A stretch of 64,000 nt of DNA from Theocolax elegans. Its lineage: Eukaryota; Arthropoda; Insecta; Hymenoptera; Cerocephalidae. A program made the translations under genes and the position numbers. This document shows, piece after piece, positions 1 through 10,789 of this stretch (positions within the stretch are counted from its first letter, which is position 1; every line of letters starts with the position of its first letter). The stretch covers positions 24,382,648-24,446,647 of the forward strand of contig CM047425.1 of the NCBI GenBank assembly GCA_026168455.1, given 5' to 3'. Under the pieces are notes generated by a model. That model was not told the DNA's origin. It did not search any database and was given only the letters and a program-made list of their open reading frames with translations.

Positions 1-260
1 GAATTACCGACCGATGTATACGTACACTGTTGCATATTAGATAACTGTGGCATTATCTTACGGTAAACAATGAACCTTGCGTAGAAGCACTGTGGTGTTT
101 ACCTACTTTACCACGCAACGCAGTTACAACATTGATAACAGATCGTTAAAAGTTTGATGTGTAAGTAATGTGCAAGCACGATATTCACATGTACCTGTAC
201 TGCCAATCTAAATGTTCTATATGTTATAAATTGTAAATTTATGTTAGAAAGATTAACCAT
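1..260. other. AT-rich sequence, no gene seen
   Basis: No open frame, splice-bounded exon or repeat structure could be supported here; short AT-rich runs only. Confidence 0.5.
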
Positions 261-1144
261 ACACTGGGAGAAAGGAATATTTGAGCCAATTGACGTTTCT
301 TAACAGTTAAAATCTGATGACTTAAATAGGAGCAAATGAATATTTCTTTGCAGTTAAATATTATTTGAGGCAGTTCTTAACAGTTAAACTTTCATTCATT
401 TCTATTTTGTGTTCAAAATTACAAAAGTCAAGTATTAACTGTTAATGCCTGAGATGTAATTATTAATACACATTATTTCGTTACTTAATAATATTTATTT
501 AATCTGATATAATTTTATTTATGTACAATTTTCTTTTGTACAATAATATTTATGTACATAATATGCACATTGAGTTAACGGGATGCCATAGTCAATATTT
601 ATCCTCCCTACCTTAACGGCAATCGTGATTATTAGTAATAAATTTGTAAATAAAACAGTATGTGAAAGAATAAGAGCAGAGGCGCCTTCATTTATTGATA
701 ATATAACTGTGTGCCGAAATTCAGATTAAAATTATATTGCGTTTTTGAGAAAAGTCTTACCAAAAATGTAAACCTAACCTCAACGAAAAAATTTGATATT
801 TTTGGTAAGACTTTTCTCGAAAACGCAATAATATTTTAATCTAAAATTCAGCACACAGTTAGATTCGTCAATAAACGAAGGCGTTTCTTCTCTTATTTTT
901 TCACATACGGTTCTACTTTTTTATTAATTAATCGTGAAAAATTGAGTATGGAACCCCCTTAATATTGAATATTATCGTAACATTTTATATACAAGATTGC
1001 ATTCATTAACTGTTAAGAATTATTTCTTTAGAAAAACACAGTTCTAAAATTATCTAAAATCTTTATGTTTTGTTACAAGTCAATGTAAATTTTTAGTAAC
1101 AAATGCACCATTTCTTTCTCACAAATATTCCTTTCTCTTAGTGT
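261..1144. mobile_element. MITE-like element with imperfect terminal inverted repeats
   Basis: The left end reads ACACTGGGAGAAAGGAATAT and the right end at 1124-1144 reads as its imperfect reverse complement (ATTCCTTTCTCTTAGTGT). Pieces of inverted similarity such as the TTAACAGTTAA-type words continue inwards. No coding region is present. A separate hairpin (658-908) sits inside, so this looks like an element carrying a nested insertion. No convincing target duplication was seen. Confidence 0.5.
658..908. repeat. Hairpin MITE, arms ~110 bp
   Basis: The stretch from GTATGTGAAAG (658) to the poly-pyrimidine around 770 is repeated in reverse complement from about 800 to CTTTTTTCACATAC-type sequence at 908, leaving a loop of about 30 bases (AAATGTAAACCTAACCTCAA). 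Arms are roughly 90% similar. No coding potential. Confidence 0.75.
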
Positions 1145-2935
1145 AGGAATGAAATTGAATAAAATTTATTTTAATTTGTACAATATAAAATTAATTTTAA
1201 TTTATGTATCATAAATAATAAATTTATACATTATATATATAGATCAAGTACAATTTGTAAACCCAGTGCAAAATTATTAAATTATATCATTGAATAAATT
1301 TACTTTTTATAAACATCTTAATTGTTGTATAAGTTTTTTATACATTTTATTGTAATTTTAATACTTGTCTTTTACTTAATTAATAGTAAATTTTGTATTT
1401 AATAATCAAAGTTATTTATCATAACCCCGTTGAAAATCTCCGTATGAATTCAGTACTGAATCTATACTGAAATAAGTATAAAATCTATATGAAATCGCTA
1501 ATGAATCAGAGCAAAGTCATTACTGAATTTCATTTTTCATTTCTTTATTTAACCCATTAATAATTACAGATTTATTATATCTGCAATCAATCAAACTTTT
1601 TTCCAAAACGCATAAATGAATCCGTAATAATTCAGTACAAAATCAGTAATGAATCGATACTAAATCAAAGCCGAAACAGTATTGAAATTGTACAGAATCA
1701 GTGCTGAATAAGGACAAAATCAGAGTAAAATCAGTATCCAATAAATGCAAAATCAGTGCTTAATAAATACAAAATCAGTAATGAATAAGTATAAAATAAA
1801 ACACATTAGTTAACACATAAGACTATCAACGCTCGCTTTACTGTAAGTAAAGCGGAACCCTGCTGAAAATAAGTATGTAATTAAATCATATAATTAAATT
1901 ATGTAACAAAATTACATAATTTATTATATAATAAAAGTATGTAATTAATTACATAATAAGTTGTTTCAATTCATTACGTAATTAAATTTCGGTACATGAT
2001 TTAATTACATAATTTTTTATAATTGATTAATAATATGGTTCTTACTAAATGGTATCAAATAAAAAATGATCACCCTGAGACGTTAAGATGCATGATATAA
2101 GATAAAACGTACTGAGATAAGAGGAAACAAGATAGACCTTAATATGGAAGATCCTATTAAAGCCCATGATTAAGGACATGACAAACTGTAATGATAAACA
2201 CATTTTTTAATTTTTTTATACACATAAAATTGGTTTTAAAAAAATTTGTTTTCAGTAGCACCACAGTATACCCAAATTTTTTCATATTTGTGTACTGATA
2301 ATTTAATTATAATGTTTGGATCAAAAACTATTATACTTTTTTTCTTTCAAAATCTACCAACGTATGATTGTTTATTGAAATATTCATTAAGAAATGTTTT
2401 TTTTCTTAAAAAGTCAATCCATGAGGTATATAATATCCTTTATTTTCATCATAATTTCGACCTCCATTTAACCGTACGAGTATTTTAATTTTTTTAATTC
2501 AGAAAAATGAGTAGCATATAAGAAATCATTTCAAAAATAAATCAACAATCATTTTTATTATATATAAAAGTAATTGAATCTTTTATTGTTTTTATTAACT
2601 ACAAATATCTATTTATACATATAAATATGTGATGTATTAACATTTCGTAATATTTCAGATAATTTCTAAAGTGATTTTTCAATATTCAACATTTTACTGA
2701 AACTATAAAAATATATATTTGAATTATACATTCGAAAAAACTAAAAGAATTTTTATATTTTATATTTTTTGGTTTTTATTTTAAAGCTTAGTAAGCTTTG
2801 AATCTTACAAAACCTAACAGTCTTAATCTGTCTCATAATAAGAACGTACTCTAAAGTACTAAATAAACGTTTTAAAAAAACGTACTAAAAAGCCTAGTAA
2901 AAAACCGTGTGTTAAATGTTAATTTAATGAAACGT
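1145..2935. other. AT-rich intergenic DNA with degenerate short repeats
   Basis: No gene is supported. At 1424-1800 a degenerate direct repeat of about 10-12 bases (variants of CAGTAATGAAT / AAAATCAGTA) recurs many times. At 1855-2000 the sequence beginning CCCTGCTGAAAATAAGTATG reappears inverted at 23940-24100, so it is a dispersed repeat end. Short open frames here have no codon pattern or homology that I recognise. Confidence 0.6.
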
Positions 2936-5900
2936 TTAGTTCTCTGACAATGAATCATCGCTGTTTGAAGTCGAACTGCTTGAAGATGACGCAGAATTTT
3001 CGGAAGATGATTTAGAATCTTTTTTCTTTGCCACTGAAATAATAAAAATACATTATTAATATAATTTTTGTCATTGAATGTTTTATACAAAAACATGCTG
3101 TCTTCAATTTTTAGCGTAAAAAATCTAATAAAGTATACTAAAGTGAAAACCCATGAGTACAGAATTCACTTTTAATATATTAGAGATGCGGTCAATGTTT
3201 ATGTAGTGAATCATAATTCTTAAAAGTTAGGTATAAATCTAAAAATATAAAAAATATCGTGCGTATTGCTTAAATAATGTAGAAAAAGCTTATAGAACCA
3301 TTTTATTAAGTAATTAATTTAAAATTAATGAATAATTAATATTAACTTTTGGTTGGTAATCATAATGTGCAAAATAGATCTTTGTAGTAGCACAAAAATG
3401 TCAAACATTATAACAAATTTCGGAAATCTTCATACTTGATATTCAAAACAGGTAAAAGAGCGTTACAAAAATATTTTTTAAAGCCAACCCTTACTACAAC
3501 TTCGAAGAATCTTACATTCATTGGTAATCAAATAATTTATGTACACTCCAAGATAGAGTACTTAAACTTTCTCAGTTCATCCTTCTTTTTTTGCCAGTGT
3601 AGTGATTTGAAACGTAGGTTACGTATAATTCTGAAACAAAATAAAAAAATTAATTGACTTCAAGGACACACTTATAAATGTATAGCAAAAAGTGTACTTT
3701 TCAGGCATGATTTTTTTACAGGAGTCAACGGTTTCCTAGGTGATCGATTTAATCGATTTTCTTTGCACGCGTCCACATCAATCGCACGATTCATCAAATC
3801 ATGTGCACCCCAAATGGATCGTGACGCTGTTCTTAAAAATTTACTTGCAGTTTTTAAACCCCTTATTTCTTTCCACGCCTCGTATTTTACCGATACACCA
3901 TAATGTAAGTGAAATTTTTTGACCTAAAAACATTAAAATATACAGTTCCTCATGAATTTTAACCTTTAGAGGGCCGGGATTTGGGATGGCAAATCCTTCA
4001 TAGAAAAGTGGTAAAGAAGGTATCTTATATCATGGATTGATCATTGACAAAGTGCCCATCATGGGTCGAGCCACTATAGTGGTTTTCCGGCCCTCTAAAG
4101 ATTAAATAATGATAAATAAAACATTATTAACTAAAGTTTGTTTCAAGTTTGTCGTAAGCAAATATAAGTCAACTTAAATGCATTGGAGTTAGTCAATTTT
4201 TGGTTTTTAAAAATTGTCTCTTTTTTTGTAATACCATTAAAAATTTTACTATTATAGAACTTCCTTTAGGACAAAGCAATAAAAAAATTATCTCATATAC
4301 CTTTGTTCCAGAACTTTCATCGATCCAGGATGTTTCTGGTTGATGATTAGCCAATTTTAAAAATTGTTTTTCGTCACCACTATCATCATTTTTTATTTTG
4401 CTCTTCGATTTTTTACTTTTTTTTGACTTCTTTTTCAATTTCATATTGATTTCTTTCTTATTTTTTTTTCTTTACATACATTGGAGACTGGTTCTGATGT
4501 AAGTTTATTATTTGCATCGTGATTTATTTTTGAAGGTGTACTAGTTACAGAAAGTAATTCTTCATCGAAGTGTTCGTCCACGTGTTTCATTGGGCTGCAA
4601 GTAGTTTTAGTTCTTTTTGCACACTTTTCTTGTAGAGGGGATGCAGGATGCTTTGAGTCTAAAAAGAAATTATATTTTAATAATACAACTCTAGTATAGA
4701 GCATCAAGATACAGTTTTAATAATACAAGCCAAGTCATTTTTTATACCAAGTTAAAGATTTACTTAAATTGAAATTTTCGAAAACCTTTTTAACATTTTT
4801 TTGTGGTTTATTGAATGTATTAGAATATTTCGCGAAACGGGATGTCGAATTGACATAAAAAATGCGAAAAATACTGAGCTTCGAAGACGTCGATTAAATC
4901 TTCTATTTGAAACAAAACGGCCGAGCGAAAATTAAAATTATCCCTTAACTTATGTGACCCATCCTACACTGGGACTGAAAAGTAGTGTGTTAAATTTTAA
5001 TGAAGGGAATAACTAAGGTCCTCGGTGGCGAAATCGGTTAATGCATCGGCTCTAGAAAAGCTGGAGGTCCCGGTTCAAGCTCGGGCCAAAGATATATTTT
5101 TATTGAAATTTTCGAAAATTTTTGTAAGATTTTTGTTGTTTTTTATTGAATGTATTAGAATGTTTCGCGAAACGCGATGTCGAATTGACACACAAAATGC
5201 GAAAATTACTGAGCTTCGAAGACATCGATTAAATGTTCTATTTGAATTAAAGAATTTCTGTTATAAAAAAAAATAACGGAACGATTTTTTGGAAACAATT
5301 ATTGATCTCTGCTACTGCTCAAAAATCTCAATCATTTAAAAATGAAAGAATTTGAAAAATGGACATGATCTTCAAAGCGAGTAGAACAGCGTTACAAAGA
5401 GATTAAAAAAATTACTACCCATTTTTATTGAAAAAATAAACTGAAATTCCAATTTTTTAGTTTCACATTTCCATAATGCTTATCATGAAACTGCAATTAT
5501 CGACGCACAGAAAATTCACATGGAGCTTATAAATTACAAATTTCCATTACATAAAATTCGATGCGTTTTTGTAAATTACTGTTTTCCTCCAACAATGTGC
5601 AATTATCCTTTTCTAATTTAATTATTTTTTCTTTCAAACAATCATTTTCTTTTTTCATGTCATTTATACATAAATTTAATTGTGAAATTTTCTTTTGGAA
5701 GTCACATTGTATATCTAAGAGACTATTATCGTCGTTTCCTTTCTTTTGAAATTCGAGTGGGTCCACTTGTAAATCCATAAATTTTTCATTGATAATAGCA
5801 TCATCAATCGGGTCTGCTTGTTTTTGACTTCGTGGAACTTTCTATAATTAAAGGCAAATGATCAAACTTTAATAGATTTTTCGATACTCCTTGCGGAGTT

Positions 5901-7315
5901 TCCGTACGTTCAACAAAAATACGTTATCAAAATTAAGCTCATTCCACACGTCGTATAACATAGTATCCCACACAGCACAGAATATTACGTCAATATTAGG
6001 AAATATTTCATATTAAGATTCGGAATATTACAGTAATATTAGAATTAAAGATTACTGAAATATTGTTATGCCCGCGAATTTCTTACTTTGTAATATTCCA
6101 TGAAATATTACATTAATATTCTATAATATTTCTGTGTGGGATATTATGACATTTGCTGCCTTGCTCGTCGTTGTCACTCGCACGAGCTAAGCATCAAGTA
6201 AGATACAAAAACAACTCCCACAATTCTGCCGTGAAAAAGAAAAACTTACATAAATACAAAACCAATGAAACTGAGAAAATTAAGATAAACTGATTTATTT
6301 AAAATCTTTTATGCAAATAATGTTTTAAATAATAAAAATTAGGACTTATATTAAAACAGGTATTTTCTATCTAATAGTGCATTAAAAATTCGAATTGAAA
6401 AAAAAATTCTTTAAAAAATGTAAAGAATGTATTTATGTGGTTTTATTTAGTAAAATATTTTATCAAAACCTTAAGTAAAAGCACTTGCGTGTTTTTTCAG
6501 TTAAAACGTAAATGAACTCGGATATACTTTTATACATTAAAACTTACATAAATGTTATACATTAAATTAATTGTACAAGTACTTACGTAGATTTCTATTT
6601 ATCACAGTTCGAAGTTGAGTCAAAATTATTATAAAGAACTTACATTAATCGGTGCGGACTTTAATTTTCAAGAAGTAAGTAGTATTCAGTCACATTTTTA
6701 CACGAAAAACTTACTCAAAAGATTTTGCGTAAGCTTTTATTTAACATTTTATAATGAGACTACACGACTTACGTCACTTATACCCAACGGAAAGTCACTT
6801 ATGGTAGTTTTTCCATATTACTTAAATCAATTTTAAAATTATCAGGTACTTACGATATTTTTTTTAAGTTTTTTTAGAAAAACAGCATGTTATATTACCT
6901 TAATTTTTTAATAGATAAATTCAACAATTTCTAGGGAATTCATTGATACCAAAAACTCATTTTCGAAAAAAATATCACTTATGTATGTTTTTCTTTTTCA
7001 CGGCAGAATTGTGCCATACGATATTTAATAGCAAGACAGCCTCAAAATTTGAAATGAATATGCAATTTTGAGGTTAGCGTGCTATAAAAATACCGTACGA
7101 TACTACTACGGAAAAGTAACGAAATATATTATATTTAATCTTCAATGCACATAAATATTATTATATTCCATTTTATAAATATAGAAAATTTACCTCTTCT
7201 TTGGAAGATTCTGATTTACTTTCTTTGAGCTTAGCTTCCCGTTTAAAAATCATTTCGCGAAGCTTTTTCATACGAGGGCGAGGAAGAGTTGCACTATCCA
7301 ATTCCTCCTCCGTTT
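2936..7315 (-). CDS. BEN-domain protein gene, multi-exon, 5' end not found
   Basis: Five exons can be chained with consistent splice signals and phases: 7315-7194, 5841-5538, 4658-4301, 3923-3698, 3033-2936 (stop TAA at 2936-2938). The product order is an acidic/basic segment (ETEEELDSATLPRPRMKK), a coiled coil of Leu/Lys/Glu heptads (from about DFQKKISQLNLCINDMKKEN), a Lys-rich stretch, a BEN domain and a Ser-rich acidic C-terminus. BEN domains bind DNA or chromatin proteins, so a nuclear role is likely (family knowledge). Junction phases are 0, 1, 0 and 1 and all match. The exon preceding 7315 must end in phase 1 and was not identified. One 9-base homopolymer (4460-4468) breaks the frame of the third exon, so the gene is either very slightly damaged or mis-sequenced. 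Dispersed elements (3964-4100, 4769-5250, 5966-6141) lie in its introns. Confidence 0.72.
3698..3923 (-). CDS. BEN-domain exon
   Basis: On the minus strand an exon follows TTTTTAG and ends at AAAA|GTACAC. It encodes a segment starting VKKFHLHYGVSVKYEAWKEI and containing FLRTASRSIWGAHDL and RSPRKPLTPVK. The pattern (xxHxGxxVxxxxWxxI, then FxRxxxxxxWGxxxLxxRxxD, ending in a basic KP-LxP turn) is that of BEN domains. The incoming phase 0 and outgoing phase 1 agree with the neighbouring exons. It is the only part of the gene with a recognisable globular domain. Confidence 0.7.
3964..4100. mobile_element. 137-bp MITE in an intron
   Basis: Perfect 14-bp terminal inverted repeats: CTTTAGAGGGCCGG at 3964-3977 and its complement at 4087-4100. 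Lies between the BEN exon and the Lys-rich exon of the minus-strand gene. No coding capacity. Confidence 0.75.
4301..4658 (-). CDS. Lys-rich exon of the BEN gene, homopolymer frameshift
   Basis: Minus-strand exon between TTTTTAG|AC and AAG|GTATAT. The first part reads SKHPASPLQEKCAKRTK and continues to KEKK; the second part is MKLKKKSKKSKKSKSKI and on to SWIDESSGTK. The two parts are in different frames, separated by a run of nine T (plus strand, 4460-4468). One additional base in the run would make a single frame. This is what an assembly homopolymer error looks like, but a real frameshift is not excluded. Confidence 0.6.
4769..4912 (+). mobile_element. 5'-truncated SINE copy
   Basis: The segment from TTGAAATTTTCGAAAA to TCTATTTGAA is about 85-90% similar to 5102-5246, the body of the tRNA-headed element 330 bases downstream. 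It lacks the tRNA-like head, as expected of a 5'-truncated retroposed copy. Confidence 0.6.
5020..5250 (+). mobile_element. tRNA-derived SINE
   Basis: The head (about 5020-5093) has an A box TGGCGAAATCGG and a B box GGTTCAAGCTC at normal tRNA spacing, a 5-bp anticodon stem around the loop CTAGAAA (anticodon-position AGA) and a T arm CCCGG/TCGGG. The variable region is short and the acceptor stem is imperfect, so it is not a functional tRNA. The body that follows is shared with 4769-4912. Two copies sharing the body, only one with the head, is the SINE pattern. RNA polymerase III promoter boxes look intact. Confidence 0.6.
5538..5841 (-). CDS. Coiled-coil exon of the BEN gene
   Basis: The minus-strand exon begins after TTATAG with AAAGTTCCACG (KVPRSQKQADPIDDAIINEK) and contains a strong heptad coiled coil (KEKIIKLEKDNCTLLEENSN). 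Two donors are possible: GTAATG after 5551 and GTAATT after 5538. Only the second gives the phase (1) required by the next exon, so it was chosen. Coiled coil plus BEN is a common architecture of insect BEN proteins. Confidence 0.6.
5966..6141. mobile_element. 176-bp MITE, TA target site
   Basis: Ends TCCCACACAG and CTGTGTGGGA, flanked on both sides by TA (5964-5965, 6142-6143). The interior is built of AATATTAC-type words. The right end is also the left edge of the large duplicated block 6132-10034. Confidence 0.65.
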
Positions 7316-10034
7316 CTATAAAGAAAAATGTATCAACTTGTATTCTAAAGTTAATATTTTTTATATTTCTGTAACGTAACAACTTTAGTGGTCAAAAAAA
7401 TTTCAGGATCTTTTACAAACTTTTAACAACATTTAATGAACGTTAATAAAACTTAATAAAGAACGGATTTCGGATTTCCAATAAAGGTTTTTAAGTTATA
7501 TTAAATATTTTCTTATTTTTGAATACCACTAAATATTTTTTTTAATTGAAGAATCAGCAGTAATGTTATAATAAAAGAAAACTTAATATAATTTATTAAT
7601 AGTTGTTCAAAATTATTTCAAGCTTGGAAAAATTACAAAACTGTAACAAGATTCACTAAATCATTTTAAAATCAATAAAAAATATCTAAACTTTATTTAA
7701 AGTTATTAGAAATTGCAGTATAACTTCTCCTATAATAACTAAATAATTAAGTTGATCATACATTATTCAAATATATGTTGAAATAATTTAAAAACTTTAA
7801 ATAAATTTTATTATTAGTTATTAAAATTAAGGGGATGTCGGACTCAGAAAATGGTCATTTTTAATGTCTTTCTATAAAGAAAATAATGAATTTTTTTAAA
7901 AATCCCGTACGCCATGCCCTCAGGCATGTTTTAAACAATATTCTCAATTTTTTTCAGATTTTTAAATTGATAATTACGATGTTTGGGTTGAAAAATTATG
8001 TCTTTTTTGACTAACAATTACCGACCATTACTTGTTTTTTCAATTATTATTAACAAAATAATTTTGTCTACAAAATCGAAACGTAATGCCCTTGTTTTTG
8101 TTTTAAGCTACACGTATGAATTTTTTCAGATTTTTAATTCAATATTTTAAATATAATTTTTGAGTTGAAAGGTGTAGATTCCTGTAATCTGGATCTGACA
8201 TCCCGTTAAAAAACTTTTAATAAGTTTTATTGAAAATCCAAAATCTGCACTTTAATAAAAGATATTTAAAGTTATTTAAAATTTTTAATAGTTATTCAAT
8301 GTTCCAAAAACTTATATCACTGGGCCACCATGAAACATAAAGATCAGTACTTGTCAAATGGTAAAATTAAATGTTTAATTGCACCGAATTTTAAATTGAA
8401 CCGAATTTAAAGTATAAACTGCGAAAATGTTTCCAAAAAACAACAAAAACATTTATAATTGAATCTTTTGAATCAATGTGCTTCTGCTAGCAATTGAGAT
8501 GAATTTTATACTTTCAATTTCATTGTACAGTTTATAAATTTTATAAACTGTACATACATGTTATAGTGTATGATGAACTATACTTTTGTACTGTAATTAT
8601 TTTCCAATATTTTGATTTTTTTAACTCACAACTATTATCTTAATTGAAGGCAATTGCAAGCGTTGAATAGTTAGAACAATACTAGGTTACGCTTTTTAAA
8701 TAACTTTTACTCGTTAAATCAAGACATTGTGTGATGGCCTATATATAAAATTTTGAATACTTAACACTTATTTCAAATCATACAGACTTTTGAGGTAATT
8801 TATTTTAAGTTGTATGAAATTTCATTACAGTGCATTAACTGTAAAAGTTTTTGCAATTTTCTTTGAGAATCTATCCCTTCGAGTCAAAGTTATTAATCAA
8901 AAGGTCTGTATGACTTGACATAAATGTAAAATATTCAAAGTTTGTAAAAGATTTTGAAAAGCGTACCTTAATATTTTTATAATGATTCAATGTTTAGAAT
9001 CATGCAGACCTTTTGATTAACACCTTTGACTCAAAGGGATATATTCTCCAAGAACATTGCAAAAATTTTTGCATTCACCGCACTGTAATGAAACTTCATA
9101 CAAATTAAAATAAATAACCTTAAAAGTCTGTACGATTTGAAATAAAGTTTAAGTATTCAAAATTTTATATATAGGCCATCACACAATGTCTGGATTCAAC
9201 GAGTAAAAGATATTTAAAAAGCTTAACCTAGTATAGTTCTAATGCTTCAACTCTTGAAATTGCCTTCAATTAAAATAATAGTTATCAGTTAAAAAGATTA
9301 ATATATTGCAAAATAGTTAGTACAAAGGTTTGGTTAAAGATATACTATAAAATACTTTAACTGATGCATCACTATTAAAATTTATAAACTGTACAATTAA
9401 ATTGTAAGTATAAAATATTAATAAAGCAAATTATTTTTAGAGCCTAGAAATTAGAAACTTAACAAAAAATATTTTCTCATCAAAGAAAAATCTAAGAAAT
9501 TTAAAGTAAAACTACAAAAAAAACCACATCTGTATGACGTCTTATATAAAGAAAAAGTGTATACAGAACAAGAAATGTGACTTGTGTAGATGACTCTCTT
9601 GTTCAGTCTGGTGGCTGTTGCATTTTTTCCTTTAGTCAGGCTAACGGTATGACGGTATTGTGATGATGAAGGTTAAATGAAATAATAATGTCCTCATTTT
9701 TACTTAGGAAATGAGTACTCATCATTTATCATCTAGTTCTGATGGAAGTACGAACCCTGAAATTAGATCGTCTACTTATCTTCAAATATTTCTGTTTGTA
9801 ATTCATCGTCAAATGAACACCATGAACCAAGTTGTGCAGAAACGTCACCTCATCAACAACCCTCATTTATTGGTGAAAATGAATTTCAAGATACAATGTC
9901 AGCGGAAACACTTGAATCTCTTAATTACTCATTGTCATCTAATATTGAACAGGTTAATTAGTCTGCATTGTCCATTTTATACTAAATAACATTTAAATAA
10001 TTTTTTAAATTCTTTTCTCTAATATTTTTCAGGA
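6132..10034. repeat. 3.9-kb duplicated block, copy 1
   Basis: From CTGTGTGGGATATTATGAC to TTTTTCAGGA this block is nearly identical to 15522-19441. It includes the first recognised exon of the BEN gene (7194-7315), an 872-bp hairpin (8524-9395) and a plus-strand exon (9708-9952). Small differences include five extra codons in the BEN exon of copy 2 and a short T-rich insertion near 17715. Apart from the named items, 6142-7193 and 7316-8523 appear to be non-coding AT-rich DNA. Confidence 0.9.
8524..9395. repeat. 872-bp long hairpin, arms ~410 bp
   Basis: TGTACAGTTTATAAATTTT starts the left arm and the complement ends at 9395. Landmarks pair throughout, for example GGCCTATATATAAAATTTTG (left) with the same word inverted at about 9155-9180, and CAAAAGGTCTGTATGAC (8900s) with ATGCAGACCTTTTG (9000s). 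The loop is about 85 bases (8918-9001). Arms have diverged by roughly 10-15%. No coding potential; MITE-like or foldback. Confidence 0.8.
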
Positions 10035-10113
10035 TGATCATGTATTATCAAGCTTATTAGATTTAAGTAATGAAATGTATGGCTTTCCTAATTTGGATGA
10101 TGAAAGATTTAAT
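9708..10113 (+). pseudogene. 5' exons of a plus-strand gene (Ser/acidic N-terminus), possibly transposase
   Basis: Two exons with good splice signals: 9708-9952 (TACTTAG|GAAATG ... GAACAG|GTTAAT) and 10033-10113 (TTTTTCAG|GATGAT ... TTTAAT|GTAAGT). Translation starts MSTHHLSSSSDGSTNPEIRS, then changes frame near 9780 into a segment ending LESLNYSLSSNIEQ, and exon 2 continues DDHVLSSLLDLSNEMYGF. The same frameshift is present in the second copy (19115-19359), so it predates the block duplication. The next exon was not found in the following 600 bases. The gene could be the 5' end of the tnp2-like gene at 21391, cut off by the retrotransposon insertion; this link is an inference from order and strand only. 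Confidence 0.45.
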
Positions 10114-10229
10114 GTAAGTGACTGTTTATCTATTCATTTAGTTAGCTAACAAATTTTGAATAAAATTTTGAATAATTCAATTTGTTACAAAAATTATAAA
10201 TGTGAATTTAAAATAATTGTAATATGCTA

Positions 10230-10546
10230 AGCGTAAAATTCTTATTTTTTCCATAACTTTTGTCCAAATTGAGATATTTGAGCTTCTTTTTTTTTAAATT
10301 ATATCTACTTGATCTGAACTATTTAATGGATTTAAGTTTGAATATCTGCGTATATTTCTTTCCGAGTTATTGGCGATTAAGTTTAAACATATTTTTTTCA
10401 CAATTTTTCGTTAACCGCGTATAACTTTCGTCAAACAGCCTATGAGATTGAATTTCATATGAATTCTTTCATATTTGGGTACCAGAAAACAGCTCTCAAA
10501 GTTGCAACATAATCTGTTTCCCGGAAGGTGGAACCCCTCCTTGTCA
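10230..10546. repeat. Diverged single arm of the 677-bp foldback family
   Basis: From CTTATTTTTTCCATAACTTT to CCCCTCCTTGT this follows, with many differences, the right arm of the elements at 29965-30641 and 31801-32477 (shared landmarks TTTGAGCTTCTTTTTTT, ATATCTACTTGA, GTTTCCCGGA and a terminal CCTTGT). The opposite arm was not found, so this is a relic. Confidence 0.55.
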
Positions 10547-10679
10547 GTATAAAAGTAATTTAGAATTAAAAAGAAGTTTAATTACTTAGTACAAAAGTAA
10601 TTACTAATTAACGTAGGTATTAAATTAGAAAAGTAATTAAATATTTGCAACTCTGTTTGTGACACAGTGACACACACAA

Positions 10680-10714
<35 letters not shown>
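10329..10714. repeat. Direct repeat flanking the R1 element, left copy, ends in (AC)n
   Basis: The sequence from GATTTAAGTTTGAATATC through the (AC)n tract (10680-10713) immediately precedes the R1-clade element. It is repeated immediately after it from 19942, where the AC tract is longer and followed by (AT)n. Position and orientation are those of a target-site duplication of about 390 bases. Confidence 0.8.
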
Positions 10715-10716
<2 letters not shown>

Positions 10717-10789
10717 AGTGTCGGGTTTGCTGGTCCCGCATCGTGGCGCCTCCCCAGGTGGTGGATAGGGGAATGCTTTCCAGATATGG

